This document shows, piece after piece, positions 45,571-59,046 of a DNA stretch of 64,000 bases. Made by a program: the position numbers and the translations under genes. Every line of letters starts with the position of its first letter. Positions within the stretch are counted from its first letter, which is position 1. Source of the stretch: Hyperoplus lanceolatus (lineage: Eukaryota > Chordata > Actinopteri > Uranoscopiformes > Ammodytidae). The notes beneath the pieces were generated by a model, which was not told the DNA's origin, made no database searches, and saw nothing but the letters and a program-made list of their open reading frames with translations. Location of the stretch: NCBI GenBank assembly GCA_026929865.2, contig CM049403.1, forward strand, positions 24,112,001 through 24,176,000. Reading direction: 5' to 3'.

Positions 45571-47383
45571 TCGTAAACGCAGACAATGGTGTTGAAGGTT
45601 GGTCATATTTTCTAATAGAGGCATACATTTAATTAATCATTTTATTCCGTGACATTTCTTTCCTCCAGAAGTCGTAAAAACAATTGTTTTCATATTGTAA
45701 GGCTATTCATAATATGTTTAGAAACACGCACATCTCCATAGTTAAACATTAGGCTATACTACTCAAAACATTTCCCTCAAATACATCCTTTTTATGTTTA
45801 CAATTATAGAACTAAAGAAAATGCCCCTTTATATTGAATCTGTATTATGGACAAATTCAACATTTAGCTTGCATACCCTACATCTTACGAATAATTAATA
45901 CTAGTCATATTAGTAAGTATAGCTTAATTTGGACACTACTTGCCCACAACATTGGTTAAAACCATAGACTGTATCATGGGTTAAAACCTTATCTGTACTA
46001 CACATATCTTTAGTTTAGATGACCCGGCTTCCCACATGTTAAAATGTATTACTAAATAGATTTTTTGTATTTCACTTCATGTATTGAGCATGGACTGATA
46101 TAAGCTGCTTTCCACTTTGATTCAATTCTGTACGTATTGCTCTTTTCTTACGTCGACTCGTCACTTGACGGCGCTGTTGACTTGGTGGAATAAAGTTGGA
46201 AGATCAAAATAGACTGCACAGTGTAGAACAATGCATTAAAGCGATAGGTGTGACCCTTCAAAAGAAAGAGGAGAAATAAGTAATCTCATTCTTCTACCTA
46301 CAGAGCACTGGATCTAAATTGATCTAGGGTCCACACAGGGAAGTTAATTTCCATCTACAGGCAACACATTACCTGCCAGTGGATTCAAACCCTTTTGGCT
46401 ATAACAACACAAAAACCAAATAATATCATAATTGAACATTAACAGCTGGTGCTGAAAATTTTAAAGAACACATCATTTGCATTTCACTGCATACATCAAA
46501 AAGGTCTTGTTTTGTTTTGCTAAAGTCTGTAGATTTCTTGCACATTTATTGCAAAACATAATGTAGTGTAATAACTTTATAGTACATACTGTATACAATT
46601 AGTATCTTTGTACTATCATTAGGAGAAGGTACCATGCCATCTTCATAATGGAACACTACATTCACAAAATAAACTGTATTAAATGTGTCAATAGACAGTC
46701 ACAGAACAGACGTCAAAGTCAATGAATAGAGATTGGATAAGAAAAGTGTATTTTTATTGTTAAGAACAAAACACATTAACCTTAATGTGCACATCTTTTT
46801 ACTTACAGCACGAGCCCCACAGTAATAGAAAATTGCATTTATTTTGTCTTACACAAAAACCTTAACAGCAGATTAGTACATTTGGAATTGTTTTTGTTAT
46901 TTTCACCAATAGATGTACGCAAAGTTCATCAATTTTGACTGTTGAATTAAACTGAATGACAGTAAAAGGGACATAAGGAGTAAGGACAACCGTGATGACA
47001 CTAAATGATTTTTTTTTTAATTGGAGAGGGCCTTCCACCCAAGTGTTTTCTTTAATAAGCAAACTGACATACTGCAGAAAACAGTTCACGTTCTACAATG
47101 AATGAGAAAATATCCAACGAAGGCAAGTTGCTGCTACAGTTACATGCAAAGCAAAACGGGAAAAAAATTTAACAACATCTGTAAAACAAAATAAATACAG
47201 CGATTCATGAATTCCTGTACAGCCAGTGGTAGATTTACAGTTTGGGGAAGTGAAGAAAATGAAGCATAAATACAGTTAAAAAGGGCCAAAATAAAACAAA
47301 GTCAAAGTCCTATCGAAGAGACGTTTGCAGTTTCCATCTTGGTAAATTCAGCATCTTCGTGGAGGCCCAGTCACACATTTTGA
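45571..47383. other. Spacer and smim7 3' UTR
   Basis: No other gene. The right part is the probable smim7 3' UTR; a minus-strand AATAAA is at 46758-46753, about 630 bases after the stop. The left part is AT-rich unique-looking sequence. Confidence 0.5.
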
Positions 47384-48689
<1,306 letters not shown>

Positions 48690-50401
48690 TTTGTTCACAT
48701 CACAGAGACGCCTCACTTCCGTGTTACGTCTACGCATTCAGGACCAATTGCAGCCGTTTGTTACATGTTTCTTTTTGCCCTGTTTTTTTGACTGGCAGGT
48801 CGCTCCTGAATGTTGAATGATTACTGCCGCCACTACTTTTATATCCTATTATTAATTATTGTGTATTGGCAGGTTGTACCGAGCGTTTAAAGTGCATCGG
48901 CCTTTTTCCTAGAGAAAAATAATAAAAAGTAAATAAATAAACCAAATTCACCTAAAATTCCTGTTTCTTTTAAATAGCCTAAGCCTACTTTAAATGAACC
49001 CTCCTGAATAGGCCTACTGAACAAACAGTTTAATTTGTTCCTTTTTGTCCATTCTATGTGTTTCATTGGCTACTCCAGTGGCGGTAGGTTCAGCCTGCAG
49101 GGAGATTAGCCTCGTTCGACTTGGAGCCGTCTTGCTCAGACCTGCGCAACTATGACGCGCGTCTTGCTGTGCGCATAACAAAAATGCTGCAAAAATGCTG
49201 TGCGCTCAGCAAGCCGAGCGTCATAATTGCGCAGGTTTTAGCAAGACGGCGACATCTCAAACGAGGCTATTTTCTGTTTAAAAGCAGTTTTTTTATTAGT
49301 TCTGTTGAAAAAATAATATTAGGCTTACATAAATATGGAAATGAATAAGTAAATACAAAATGTAATAAATAAATAAATAAGAGTTGATAAACAGGACATA
49401 AACAGTCTAAATGTTTTGTTATTTCTTTTTAGTTTTTGATCACTTAGGCCTAGGCTACATTTTATTTTATCTTAATTGTTATTTCGCCGTCCTACATAGC
49501 CTAGTTGGAATGATCATTCAGAAGGATGACAAATACCTTCCACTCATCACCAACATCGACTTTTCTTTCTAGTTCCTGTTAAATTGACATTTTGGAGATA
49601 CAATGTTTTAAATGTGTGGCTGTGGCTCCCCCTGGTGGTAGTAGAGGTTTTAGCTCTGATAATTTTTCTCCTCGAGAAAAAACAACAACATAATAATCAA
49701 TAAAGACAATAAAAAATCAATACATCAAAATAAAATAAATCTATGGCGTTGCGTAGGCTCGGCCAAATTTGGTATCACTGCGCCTTTAACATCAACATCT
49801 GGAGAGGCACGTAAACACTGTGATATCAGTAAATGTTGCCCAAACTGTTTGGGATTAGAGTCCGTCATTTGGCTGCCAGTCATTCTCGGTGCAGTATCTG
49901 ATACAGGATTTATGGGATTTTTTTATGCGGCGGTCAATGTCGGTATTGAGCATATAGGCTCTATATGGACACTTGTTTCAGGCTGTGCTGTGTGTGTGCG
50001 TCTTCAGGCTTCAATCAAACCTCCATTATGCTACGTATCCTGGCCCAGTTCAATCTTCCTTCATATCGCGGATGGTGGATAGGCCTACTGGGGGACGAGC
50101 CTTTTGTTTCTCGTTTTAAATGTCAAGCAGCTGCCATGTAAAACCTCCCGCCGCGCGGAGCAGCTGGGACGGAGCGCGCGGAGGATGATGATGCTGCTGA
50201 GGCTGTGGAGATGAGTGATATTAATAGGAGGTCTTGAGTGTCGCATGCGTTCACTGTTGAGATCGGGGGGCTTTGTGGAAAGTCGGTGGACCGGGTTGGT
50301 TGGGGGGGCTTTCGCATCCAGACTGCGCAGTTGGAATTAAAACTGAGAAAAAAAGAGACAGAGAAAAAAATCAGGGATTGACTGGTAATCAGACAGACAA
50401 C
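48690..50401. other. Divergent spacer between smim7 and tmem38a
   Basis: The two genes point away from each other. It should hold both promoters: the GC-rich stretch at about 50130-50300 fits tmem38a. A MITE lies at 49107-49269. No other gene. Confidence 0.55.
49107..49269. mobile_element. Small foldback MITE, ~160 bp
   Basis: The arms TAGCCTCGTTCGACTTGGAG and (reversed) TAGCCTCGTTTGAGATGTCG match, and continue with GCCGTCTTGCT, CCTGCGCAA and TATGACGC in both, giving ~55-bp arms around a short centre. TA at each end could be a TA duplication as in Tc1/mariner MITEs. Confidence 0.75.
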
Positions 50402-53400
50402 ATGGAAGTGCTGGCAGCTCTTAATTTGGGCGATTTTGCCCAAACTTTCTCCAAAATGGGAATGTTTCCCGTGTTTGACCTCGCGTATTACATCGTGTCC
50501 ATCCTCTACCTCAAGTATGAGCCAGGTGAGTGTGTTTTCTCCGTGTCTGGTTTTTCAAAATAAAGGTATGGTTTAATAGGCCTATTTGAAAAATATTATT
50601 ATCAGTATGCTTGTTATTTTGGCAGGTCCACACTCAGCAGACATGTGTGTAAACATGCACTTATTTTACACGAGCAAAAAGTAGAAAATATATTTGTTAC
50701 ATGCAATATGTAAACCTTTTATAACAGTTTGTCAGTCATTTCTGAAATTAATGTGTCTGTAATGTTAAGTCGCTTTTCCTCATTGCTGTAACGTCCCTAT
50801 AGGGACTGTCCTGCTGTATGGTTCCCTTCCCTTATAAAGCATGGTGTGTTACATAAACTTCAGCAGGAAGCACTTACAGCTCTGCTCACTTTGTGTTGGG
50901 GGAAATATCTGTTGCTGCAGCAGTCTGACCTTATTTTCACTCACCGGAGGAGATTAAACCCCTCAGCTTTGGGTAAATCCTGATATTTTCCAGGATTTGG
51001 TTCCTTTGTGCAACAGATCCAGAGGAGGACGAAACCTGAGAGAGGGCCTGTGCATACCAGGGACTTAGGCAATAAATAGAAAATCCTGAAATAGACAGCG
51101 TCAGTGGACCTCTGAAGCCCCTCTCACTGCACACTATTAGAATGCAGTTGGCTGTGCCAAACTGCGTATTCCACACGAAGCATGACATTATTGTGTCTGG
51201 GATGTGGAGCGGTTAAAATAACCAATTTTACTCACCCTAAAAATAAAGTTCACAAAAGGTCAGTCATTGTGATGTTAGTTGAACCACCATTAAGATTCTA
51301 GGACCAAACACCTCTTAACCTCACCAAATCTAAAAGCCTAACAACTGGGATGTTGAAACAAAACTGTAATATTTGTATTTCATTATTTCCTATGTATTAT
51401 TCCTCAACAATACTGCATTGCGGGTAAGGTAGATGTTTTGACAAGGAAGAATAATTTGGCTCTCACATTTCGCATACTAATTGAAGTTAAAAAAAAGTTG
51501 CCTCACTTTCCTCTTCTTTTGTTTTTTATAAATATATTCAAAATAAAATATAGGTCAAAAATCACTGTGAGTGCCTTTTAATCATCACTCTTGTTAGCTT
51601 AAATGTTAATATCCAAGTCATCGTCAGACCTCAAACAAACCCGACTAAATGTACCTCACGTCATATCTAAAAGATTTTACAGTCAAATGTCTCATGCCGC
51701 CAGCATTTGCAAGATCATTTACATTCACCATGCCCTACATGTGTCTGAGTGGAGAGTACTCGTTGAAGGTGCATGTTAGAGCAGCATATGAATGAGTATT
51801 GGGGAAAGACAAGTGTTTGGTGGGGTTAAAGGTTAGGTGAGGCCTGACAGTTGCAAGCCAGGAGAAGCAGTTGAGCAGAATATATTTATAGGGCGACATT
51901 TCTGAGGGTCGGATTGCTTTTACCACAACGCCCCCACCCACCTGTTGTAGGAGATTTGTGGGGTAAAGCGGCCGCGCTCTGTTCACACATCTCCATTCAC
52001 CGAATGTCTTCCACGGCAAGTCTTTACCTGCATGAAAACATATATATTCAGTCCTAAAGGCATACCAAGCTTTGCATATAGATACATAATAGTTTTCATA
52101 TATTAAGAGCAATATCACAAATCACAAATTTGCCTCCAGGGGCTTTACAGTGTATACAACCTTAAACTCTTAATTTGAGTAACAAAGAACTCCCTAAATA
52201 ACATTGCCTTTTAACAAGGAAAATATGGATGAAACCTTAGGAAGAGTAACAGAGAAGGGATTCCTCTTGCAGGACTACTCAGATGTGCAATAGATGTGTG
52301 TGCACAGGATAGACCAACATAAAATGACGGTATGGACTATAAGGATTACAGAGTTATAAATGGACTGTAAACAAATGAGGAATGAAGATAGGTCCAATCG
52401 GTTTAGCACACACAACCTCCTCTCCACCTTGGAGACCTGGAAAGAGGACAGACTACATAAACACTCACAGCAGTCACACAGATAGGAGAGAGGAAACAAG
52501 AACACAGGGGGAGACAGAGACACAAGGAGATGCTAAATCCATTGACGGAAGAAGTGAATTAGGCACCAACAGCAGGGAAGAGAGAGACAGTAGGCAGAGA
52601 GAAAAGACAGATTATGGTGACAGGTACAAGGCCTGAAGTTATCAAAGGACAAGTTAAGCAGGACATTTAGGTTCAAGAGATTTAATGCATCAACAGATTC
52701 AGAGTGTCCGATATCAGCAGGGAGATCATTTCAGGAGAAGGGTTAGAAAAAAAAAGTTTGGCTAGTGTCGAAAAGAATCCAGGAGTGTGTTCATTGTTAC
52801 TAGTCCTGTGCAGCTGACAGAGCATGTTGTAATTCAAAGCACGCATAAACAAAACTTGTATTCTTCCAATTAGTGCTCAAATCTTCTGCAGGCCTTCTTG
52901 AGAGCGTCTGTCTCTCCATTAAACAATCTCTGACTTTGACTGATATGAATGTCATTGTATGGTGTATATTCACATGTTGGAATGTAATAAGGTAGCGCTA
53001 CAGGTGTATAACAAACGTCTGTTGTGCTCAGTGTACTTTAAAGACTCATTCATTTTTTTGAGTCAGTTTGATTGTCGGCTCATAAGTGACCACAGAAGTC
53101 CTGAGTCAATATTAGCTCATGGTAAAAAGGCGGATTATCAGGGCGTGGGCCAAAAAGTTGGACTGGGCGTGGACAAAGATACAGCACATGTACTCCACTG
53201 ATAACAGCTGCTGAAGGTCATCGCCAACAGTTTTTCATGTTATATATTTTTTTTACCAACACTTTTAAGTTTACCCATTGTGATTTATCAAGGAATATCA
53301 AAGATTTATTTGTTCTTAAAAAACAAATCCAAAAATAAAGTATTAAAAAAAAAATAACGAAGATTTTAATAGAATCTGCTCAAACAGGATTTAGACTGTT

Positions 53401-55174
53401 GGTATCTGGCAGGTCAATAAGTGTTTTTTGGAAAACATCTCATCAATTTTCCATCTCATCATTAAATTGACTAATAATAACAACTATATTTCAATATGTT
53501 TTTAAATTCAAATGAAGGGAAAATAAATATTTTTTAAATTCATTAATTCATTCATATATAAAACAGAGTCTTCTTTAACTACCTCTTGGATTCGCCTCTT
53601 GGATTGTTTATTGTTTATTATTTTCAAATATGCAACTTATTTATTTTTTAATTATTCCAGTGATGCTCTCCAGCTTCTGATGGCATGGTATATAACGTGC
53701 AATGAAGATGAGAATATAATTTGTTTTTCATGGTATTTTTCTGTGGCCGTATTCATAGAAGAACTTGCGAATGGAATGTGACAGCTGATATTTCAACACA
53801 ACTAAGCTTCACACACACGTTTACACACAGTGAACATCCCTGGGGAGCACATGCAGGGATATTTTCATTTTCACACCCTTCATTTCCACTGGCACTGACC
53901 GCTCCTTTTTGTTGCAGGTGCGGTGGAGGTTTCTCGCAGGAGTCCCGTGGCCTCCTGGCTCTGCGCCATGCTTTACTGCTTTGGTAGTTACATCCTGGCC
54001 GACGTCATGCTCGGAGTCAGCCCCCTCGATTATTTCCAATACAACAGCCACATCCTGCTGGCCTCAGCTGTCTGGTGAGAAACTCCACAAGATGATGTCA
54101 CCTATCATAGTTTGGAGAACCAATACATCATTTTGATTAATTAATGCGTTTCAATAAACCTTACAAGTATTTTTTGTTGTAAAATAATTGCAATTCATGA
54201 TATTATGCATCAACTTATTATTACAGTAATCTAAAGATACAGTGTGTAAAACTGGAGTATGAGCAATAGTGCCAAACTAATGAATCACTCCAGCTTTACA
54301 AATTTGAGGATTTGCTGCTTTTCCTTTGAATTATTTAGATGTATGTGTAATAATTGAAATGCCTGAATTCTGATTGGAAAAAAACAAACAAAGTTAATGT
54401 GTCACTTTGGGTGATTGTGACAATATTTTCTGAATTTGATGATTCAAACCTCAACATCAATCTTTAATTTATACATTTTACCCTCCCCTCGCTCTTAAAT
54501 CCTATTCTCCACCATCTATGCGCAACACATATACAGGTACCTCGTCTTTTACTGCCCTCTGAACCTCTTCTACAAGTGTGTGGCTTTCCTGCCCGTCAAG
54601 CTGGTGTTGGTCGCCCTGAAGGAAGTCGTCCGCGCCCGTAAGATCGCCGCTGGTGTTCACCACGCCCACCATGCCTACCACAATGGCTTCTTCATCATGG
54701 TTATCATCGGATACGTCAAAGGTCAGGCTTCTGCCGTTTCATTTTACTTTCGTCCATGTGTTTGTGTAGAATGACAGCACAAATTGTCGTACTACAGTAG
54801 ATTATTCAAAGATTTATTCATGTTTCATTTAGGTTCTTTTCTCACTCCAGCACTGAATGAGAGATGACATACAGATTTATTATGACTACAAACAAGATCT
54901 TGGGACCTGTAGCAATTTAGCCAATTCACAAACCCCAATGTTTGTGCAAACATGAGGCTTCTTTACCAGAGAGCAGGCATGCATGCAACTAATGATTATT
55001 TCTATGACCGATTCATCCTCAGATCATTTTCCCAGTGAGTTTGTTCTACGAAATGTCCAAGGAATTCGGAAAAATGCCCAACACAAATCCAATATTAAAA
55101 AAAAATCATGAGTACATTGAATGAAAATCATGGCAAATGTTGCAAATTAAGGCAACAATTTTGATATACAAGAT

Positions 55175-55216
<42 letters not shown>

Positions 55217-55729
55217 TCATGTTCCTGCAGCACTGTAACAGCAGCTCTGTGTTGACAGCTGCCTTCACTGAGCAACACCTTCCGTAAAGCACGCAGCTGT
55301 CACATTTAAACATTGGGGAGTTCATGTGGCGTTGTTCAGAGTAACCAGGTTTGTCATGGTTATGCGATGCACTGTAACGTGCATTATTGACCTCTGAATT
55401 ATTCAAATCCAACCTACTTTTTCACTGTAAAACTATTCAATAGTAGAGCAAGGTCCACAGAAATATAAACAAAGGGGTTTTCGTAGTGTTGCCTCTTTCT
55501 TCCAAAGCTGTAATAGTGAGGGCCTGCAGGCGTCCATGTCTAAAAATGTTGGAGAAAAGCTAAAGCCGGATAAAAGCAGTCACAAGAGACAGAGACTATT
55601 TTGTCTTCATTTTTTTCCACTGTCTATTTTTATCTTCACAGGGTCCGGAGTGGCTCTCATTTCCAACTTTGAGCAGCTGCTGCGCGGCGTGTGGAGGCCC
55701 GAAACCAACGAGATCCTCAACATGTCATT
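50402..55729 (+). CDS. tmem38a: Trimeric intracellular cation channel A, exons 1-4 only
   Basis: TRIC-A, a homotrimeric potassium-permeable channel of the sarcoplasmic/endoplasmic reticulum that supplies counter-ion current during calcium release. Exons: 50402-50525, 53918-54074, 54537-54721, 55642-55729, in phase with GT-AG introns, coding for residues 1-184 and two bases of the next codon. Human TRIC-A has 299 residues, so the last 115 or so (two membrane segments and a basic tail) are missing. Clear text: [37 protein letters not shown], the KEV motif at 122-124 in LKEVVRARK (lipid-binding motif of the family), and [18 protein letters not shown] in exon 4. A good donor GTAAGT follows exon 4. 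I did not find the remaining exons before base 64000; they should lie beyond the edge unless the insertions in intron 4 destroyed the gene. Confidence 0.95.
50526..53917. other. tmem38a intron 1 with dispersed repeat
   Basis: 3.4-kb intron. From about 52130 to 52760 the sequence (AACAGAGAAGGGATTCCTCT, then GTGCAATAGATGTGTGTG) looks like a dispersed teleost retroelement, ends not defined. No exon found inside. Confidence 0.5.
54722..55641. other. tmem38a intron 3
   Basis: 920-base intron holding a (AGAT)n microsatellite at about 55175-55216, roughly ten units. Nothing else recognised. Confidence 0.7.
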
Positions 55730-56299
55730 GTAAGTCTAGGTTTCCAGCTAATGGCGGGAACATACACTTATCATTGCCTTCTAAAGCGTGTTTCCAACCA
55801 AATACCCACAGACAGAACTAGGCTTTAAATCGGACACAAAACATAGCCAGCTTTTGAGCAAACACAGCAGGTTTATTGAAGTCACTATGTGTTACATTTT
55901 TGGACTATGGCTCCCTTTAGTGGTAATTAAAATAAAGGCACTTTGTCAGACTGTAATGTGACTTAAAGAAAAGTTCATTGTATCCTCGCATCAGTGTATT
56001 TTAATGTAGCCCTCTCACTCAATTCTGGTTTGACTAAATTACTTTTATAGAATGCCCCTTTAACATATAAAAGTTACTACATGGGTTGTGAAATGGTGAG
56101 AGCTACGAAATATATTTTCTGGAATGGTGTGCACTAAACACAACTTAAGGATGACTCTGGCTAAGGTGCCAAGAGGCCTGGTTAGTTTATTAATGTAACT
56201 ATACTGGCAATGAGCATTGATTTCCCATGCAGTGTATTTCAACTGTAACTATAGCCCTTATTCAATATGAAACAATACAATCAACATGAAAAAAAACAT
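55730..56299. other. Start of tmem38a intron 4
   Basis: Unique-looking AT-rich sequence; no exon or bounded repeat seen. Confidence 0.5.
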
Positions 56300-57232
56300 T
56301 GGAAAGACAAGATTTGAGAGCAATATTAATCCGTTTTATTTCTAAACAATATAACTCAGCTCTCTTTTTCCCTTTAACTGAGACTGACTCATGAACACAT
56401 GAGAACACAGCTTTATAATCCTAAATACTAATACCCCGGGGTTTTTTGAAAGGTTCAGTTACTGGTACCAGTGTTGGCGCGCTTGTTGGAGCTCATACAG
56501 AAATCCTCTTCAAAAGAAAAGTCCATATACTCACACCCGAATCAGGCAAAAAAAACACGGTAAACTCCTTGAAAAGGCAACCTCTTCCAAAAGGCAGAAA
56601 CACGATCAGGAACCCGTCTCGATGCTCGGTCCAACACCAACTCCTCTGCTGCAGCACGTGGCAAAGTCCGTCTTTATCCTGGCCTCTCCCGTACAGCAGT
56701 TGGTTATGCTAACCGCTAGCAAAACAGTCCCGTACTCGTGGTCAGCTTGCGTTAGCTCCTTAGCAAAAAAGCCACAGTTCTAAAACACGCTCTTTTACAC
56801 TTTTAACAAAATAAACCAACTCTCACGCAAACGCCCGGTTGCAAACGGTTAATAGTATTGTTCTTCAAGTTAACTTTAAGTTTTCTCCACATAACAGTCT
56901 CTTCAGCTTCTTCTCGCAGCTTCTTTTTTTTTCTCTCATCCACGGACCATTCTTTTGTATCCCCCGCGCCTCTGACAATCCGACAGGTTAATCCCCAATG
57001 ACAGATACAATGATTGACACCTGCCTGAACAAATCCAAACCCATAAAAATAAACTGAGGGGTTCAAGGGCTCTTTAAAACATAGGACGTTTCTATATCTA
57101 ACACAAACTTCCCCAAATTAACTAGATACATGTCAACAATATCATTACTATTTCAGGCCCACATTAGTGACAATTTAGCATAAACTGTACATGTAGGAAA
57201 ACCTAATTTAATCAAATTAGAAGGGCGCTACA
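56300..57232 (-). mobile_element. LTR of a retrotransposon, minus strand
   Basis: Read on the minus strand it begins TGTAGCGCCCTTCTAATTTG at 57232. Immediately upstream is the purine tract GGTGGGGGGAGAG (57245-57233), as expected before a 3' LTR. Near the other end is AAATAAAACGG (56350-56338), a polyadenylation signal. The outer end near 56300 is not precise. About 60 bases of internal sequence remain before the piggyBac remnant begins. Confidence 0.6.
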
Positions 57233-57327
57233 CTCTCCCCCCACCAAAAATGTTCATGCCCTCATGACATGTAATAAAAAGATCACATCTGTTCTTTGAC
57301 AGATTACTTGAAGACTTCCAACCATTC

Positions 57328-58899
57328 ACATTTAACTTATCCACTTGTAAAATCCAATCTGACTACAGCTCTGGGCAGACAGGGTCAACTGGAGCAACAC
57401 ACACTGCTTCTGGATGTCAGACAGAGGATCATCCAGACACATTGCCAAAACCTCTTTCAACCTTTTGCCCTGCTCGTACACCTGGATTCCAGGTATTTGG
57501 AGTTTTAGACAACCCCAGTCCCTCCAAGCTATATAAAAGTTTTTTAGATCACAACACTGTGAAAATACAAATAAACAAGCCAAAAAGAGCATCGCACAAG
57601 GGAAGAAATTCACCTGGAATGACATCAGTTTTTTTTAAGTTCATTGGCCTACTGTTTTACATGGCAATTGTGAAGCTTCCCCAAATGCATCTGTACTGGA
57701 GAAAAAAAATCCTTCTTCTCTGTGGTATCTCCAGCCACTGTACTGTCCAAGAATGTCTTCCAGACCATATTGTGGAACATTCATATGAGCAATCCGGAAA
57801 AAGATGCTGTGAATGACCAGTAGAAAGGGACACCAGCATATGACCCACTCCAACGACTCAGGCCATTCTACGACCAGATGAGAATGACTTGCAAGGCGTT
57901 ATTCCATCCTCGGCAGAACATTTCAGTCGACGAGAGAATGGTAGCCACAAAAGCTAGGATCGGAATGCGGCAATACATCAAAAGTAAGCCGACCAAGTGG
58001 GGTATTAAGCTTTTTGTTCTGGCTGATTCTTCAAATGGCTACACCAGCGACTTCACCATCTACACAGGCAGCTCGAAATCCGTCACCGGACTTGGTCTCT
58101 CACACGACTCCATTATGGGCTTGATCGATCCAAGGAAGTGGTTATCACCTTTACTGGGATAACTTTTAAACAAGTCCCAAGCTCTTCAGAGATCTTCTTT
58201 CCATGAAGGTCCATGCCTGTGGGACATACAGGGACACAAGGAAGGGCACACCAAAAACACAAATTAATGCACTGACCAAAAAGTCTACGAGAGGAAGCAG
58301 CAGGTGGATTCGTGAAGGGCATCTCCTTTTCACCAAGTGGATGGACACAAGGGAGGTGTCACTTTGCTCATCAATTCACACGGTCCATTCAGGGGAAACT
58401 GTGAAGAGGCGTGTCAAGGGGAGAGATGGACAGTGGCAGCTACAAACCACACCCATACCAACATCTGTCACAAAATATAACCAGTACATAGGGGGTGTTG
58501 ATTTGTCCGACCAGCTCATTCAGTACTACTCCGTACATCACAAAACACTTAAATGGTACAGAACCATTTTTCGGCACTTCATTGACATTGCTGCAACAAA
58601 TGCATTCATCATTCACAAGGAACTCTGTCAAAAAAAAAAAAAAAACGATTCAACCATTGAACCACTTAAGTTTCATGGAGACCCTCTCAATTGAACTCTG
58701 TGGAATCAATGTGGAAGATGTCCCACCGTCCAGACCCTCCAGATCTGCCCCACTGTCCATCTCAACTTCTCAACTGCTCTGTGCCCCGGTTGCTGTGAAC
58801 CCAACTGCAGAAAAATCAGAGAAAGCGACAGAGGGAAGGCACAGGTGTGTCCTTTGTAAAAAGAAACTGCAATGTTGCACTTTGTCTTATTGTAGATAG
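57328..58899 (+). pseudogene. piggyBac-like (PGBD4-type) transposase, dead
   Basis: Fragments in several frames match piggyBac transposase in order: FFKFIGLLFYMAIVKLP (about 57635), ISVDERMVATKARIGMRQYI and KPTKWGIKLFVLADSSNGY (57917-58050, with the first catalytic Asp in SVDE), then YNQYIGGVDLSDQLIQYY (58479-58533, around the third catalytic Asp), and a cysteine-rich end CVLCKKKLQCC (58850-58880). Frames shift several times. In the motif around the second catalytic Asp (near 58158-58172) a stop codon replaces the Tyr after DNF. A run of 15 A at about 58631-58645 has been copied through. It cannot make a working enzyme. Confidence 0.85.
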
Positions 58900-59046
58900 G
58901 AACTGCTACAGTGAATGGCATGACAACACTGTGAAAGAGATGTAAGATGTGCCTTGTAAATAGTAAAAAATAAATTAAATTAAAATAAACGATTGAGTAA
59001 AGGTTGCAAAATTGTAAATAGTGTGTAGCCAAAATCTGTTCTATAA

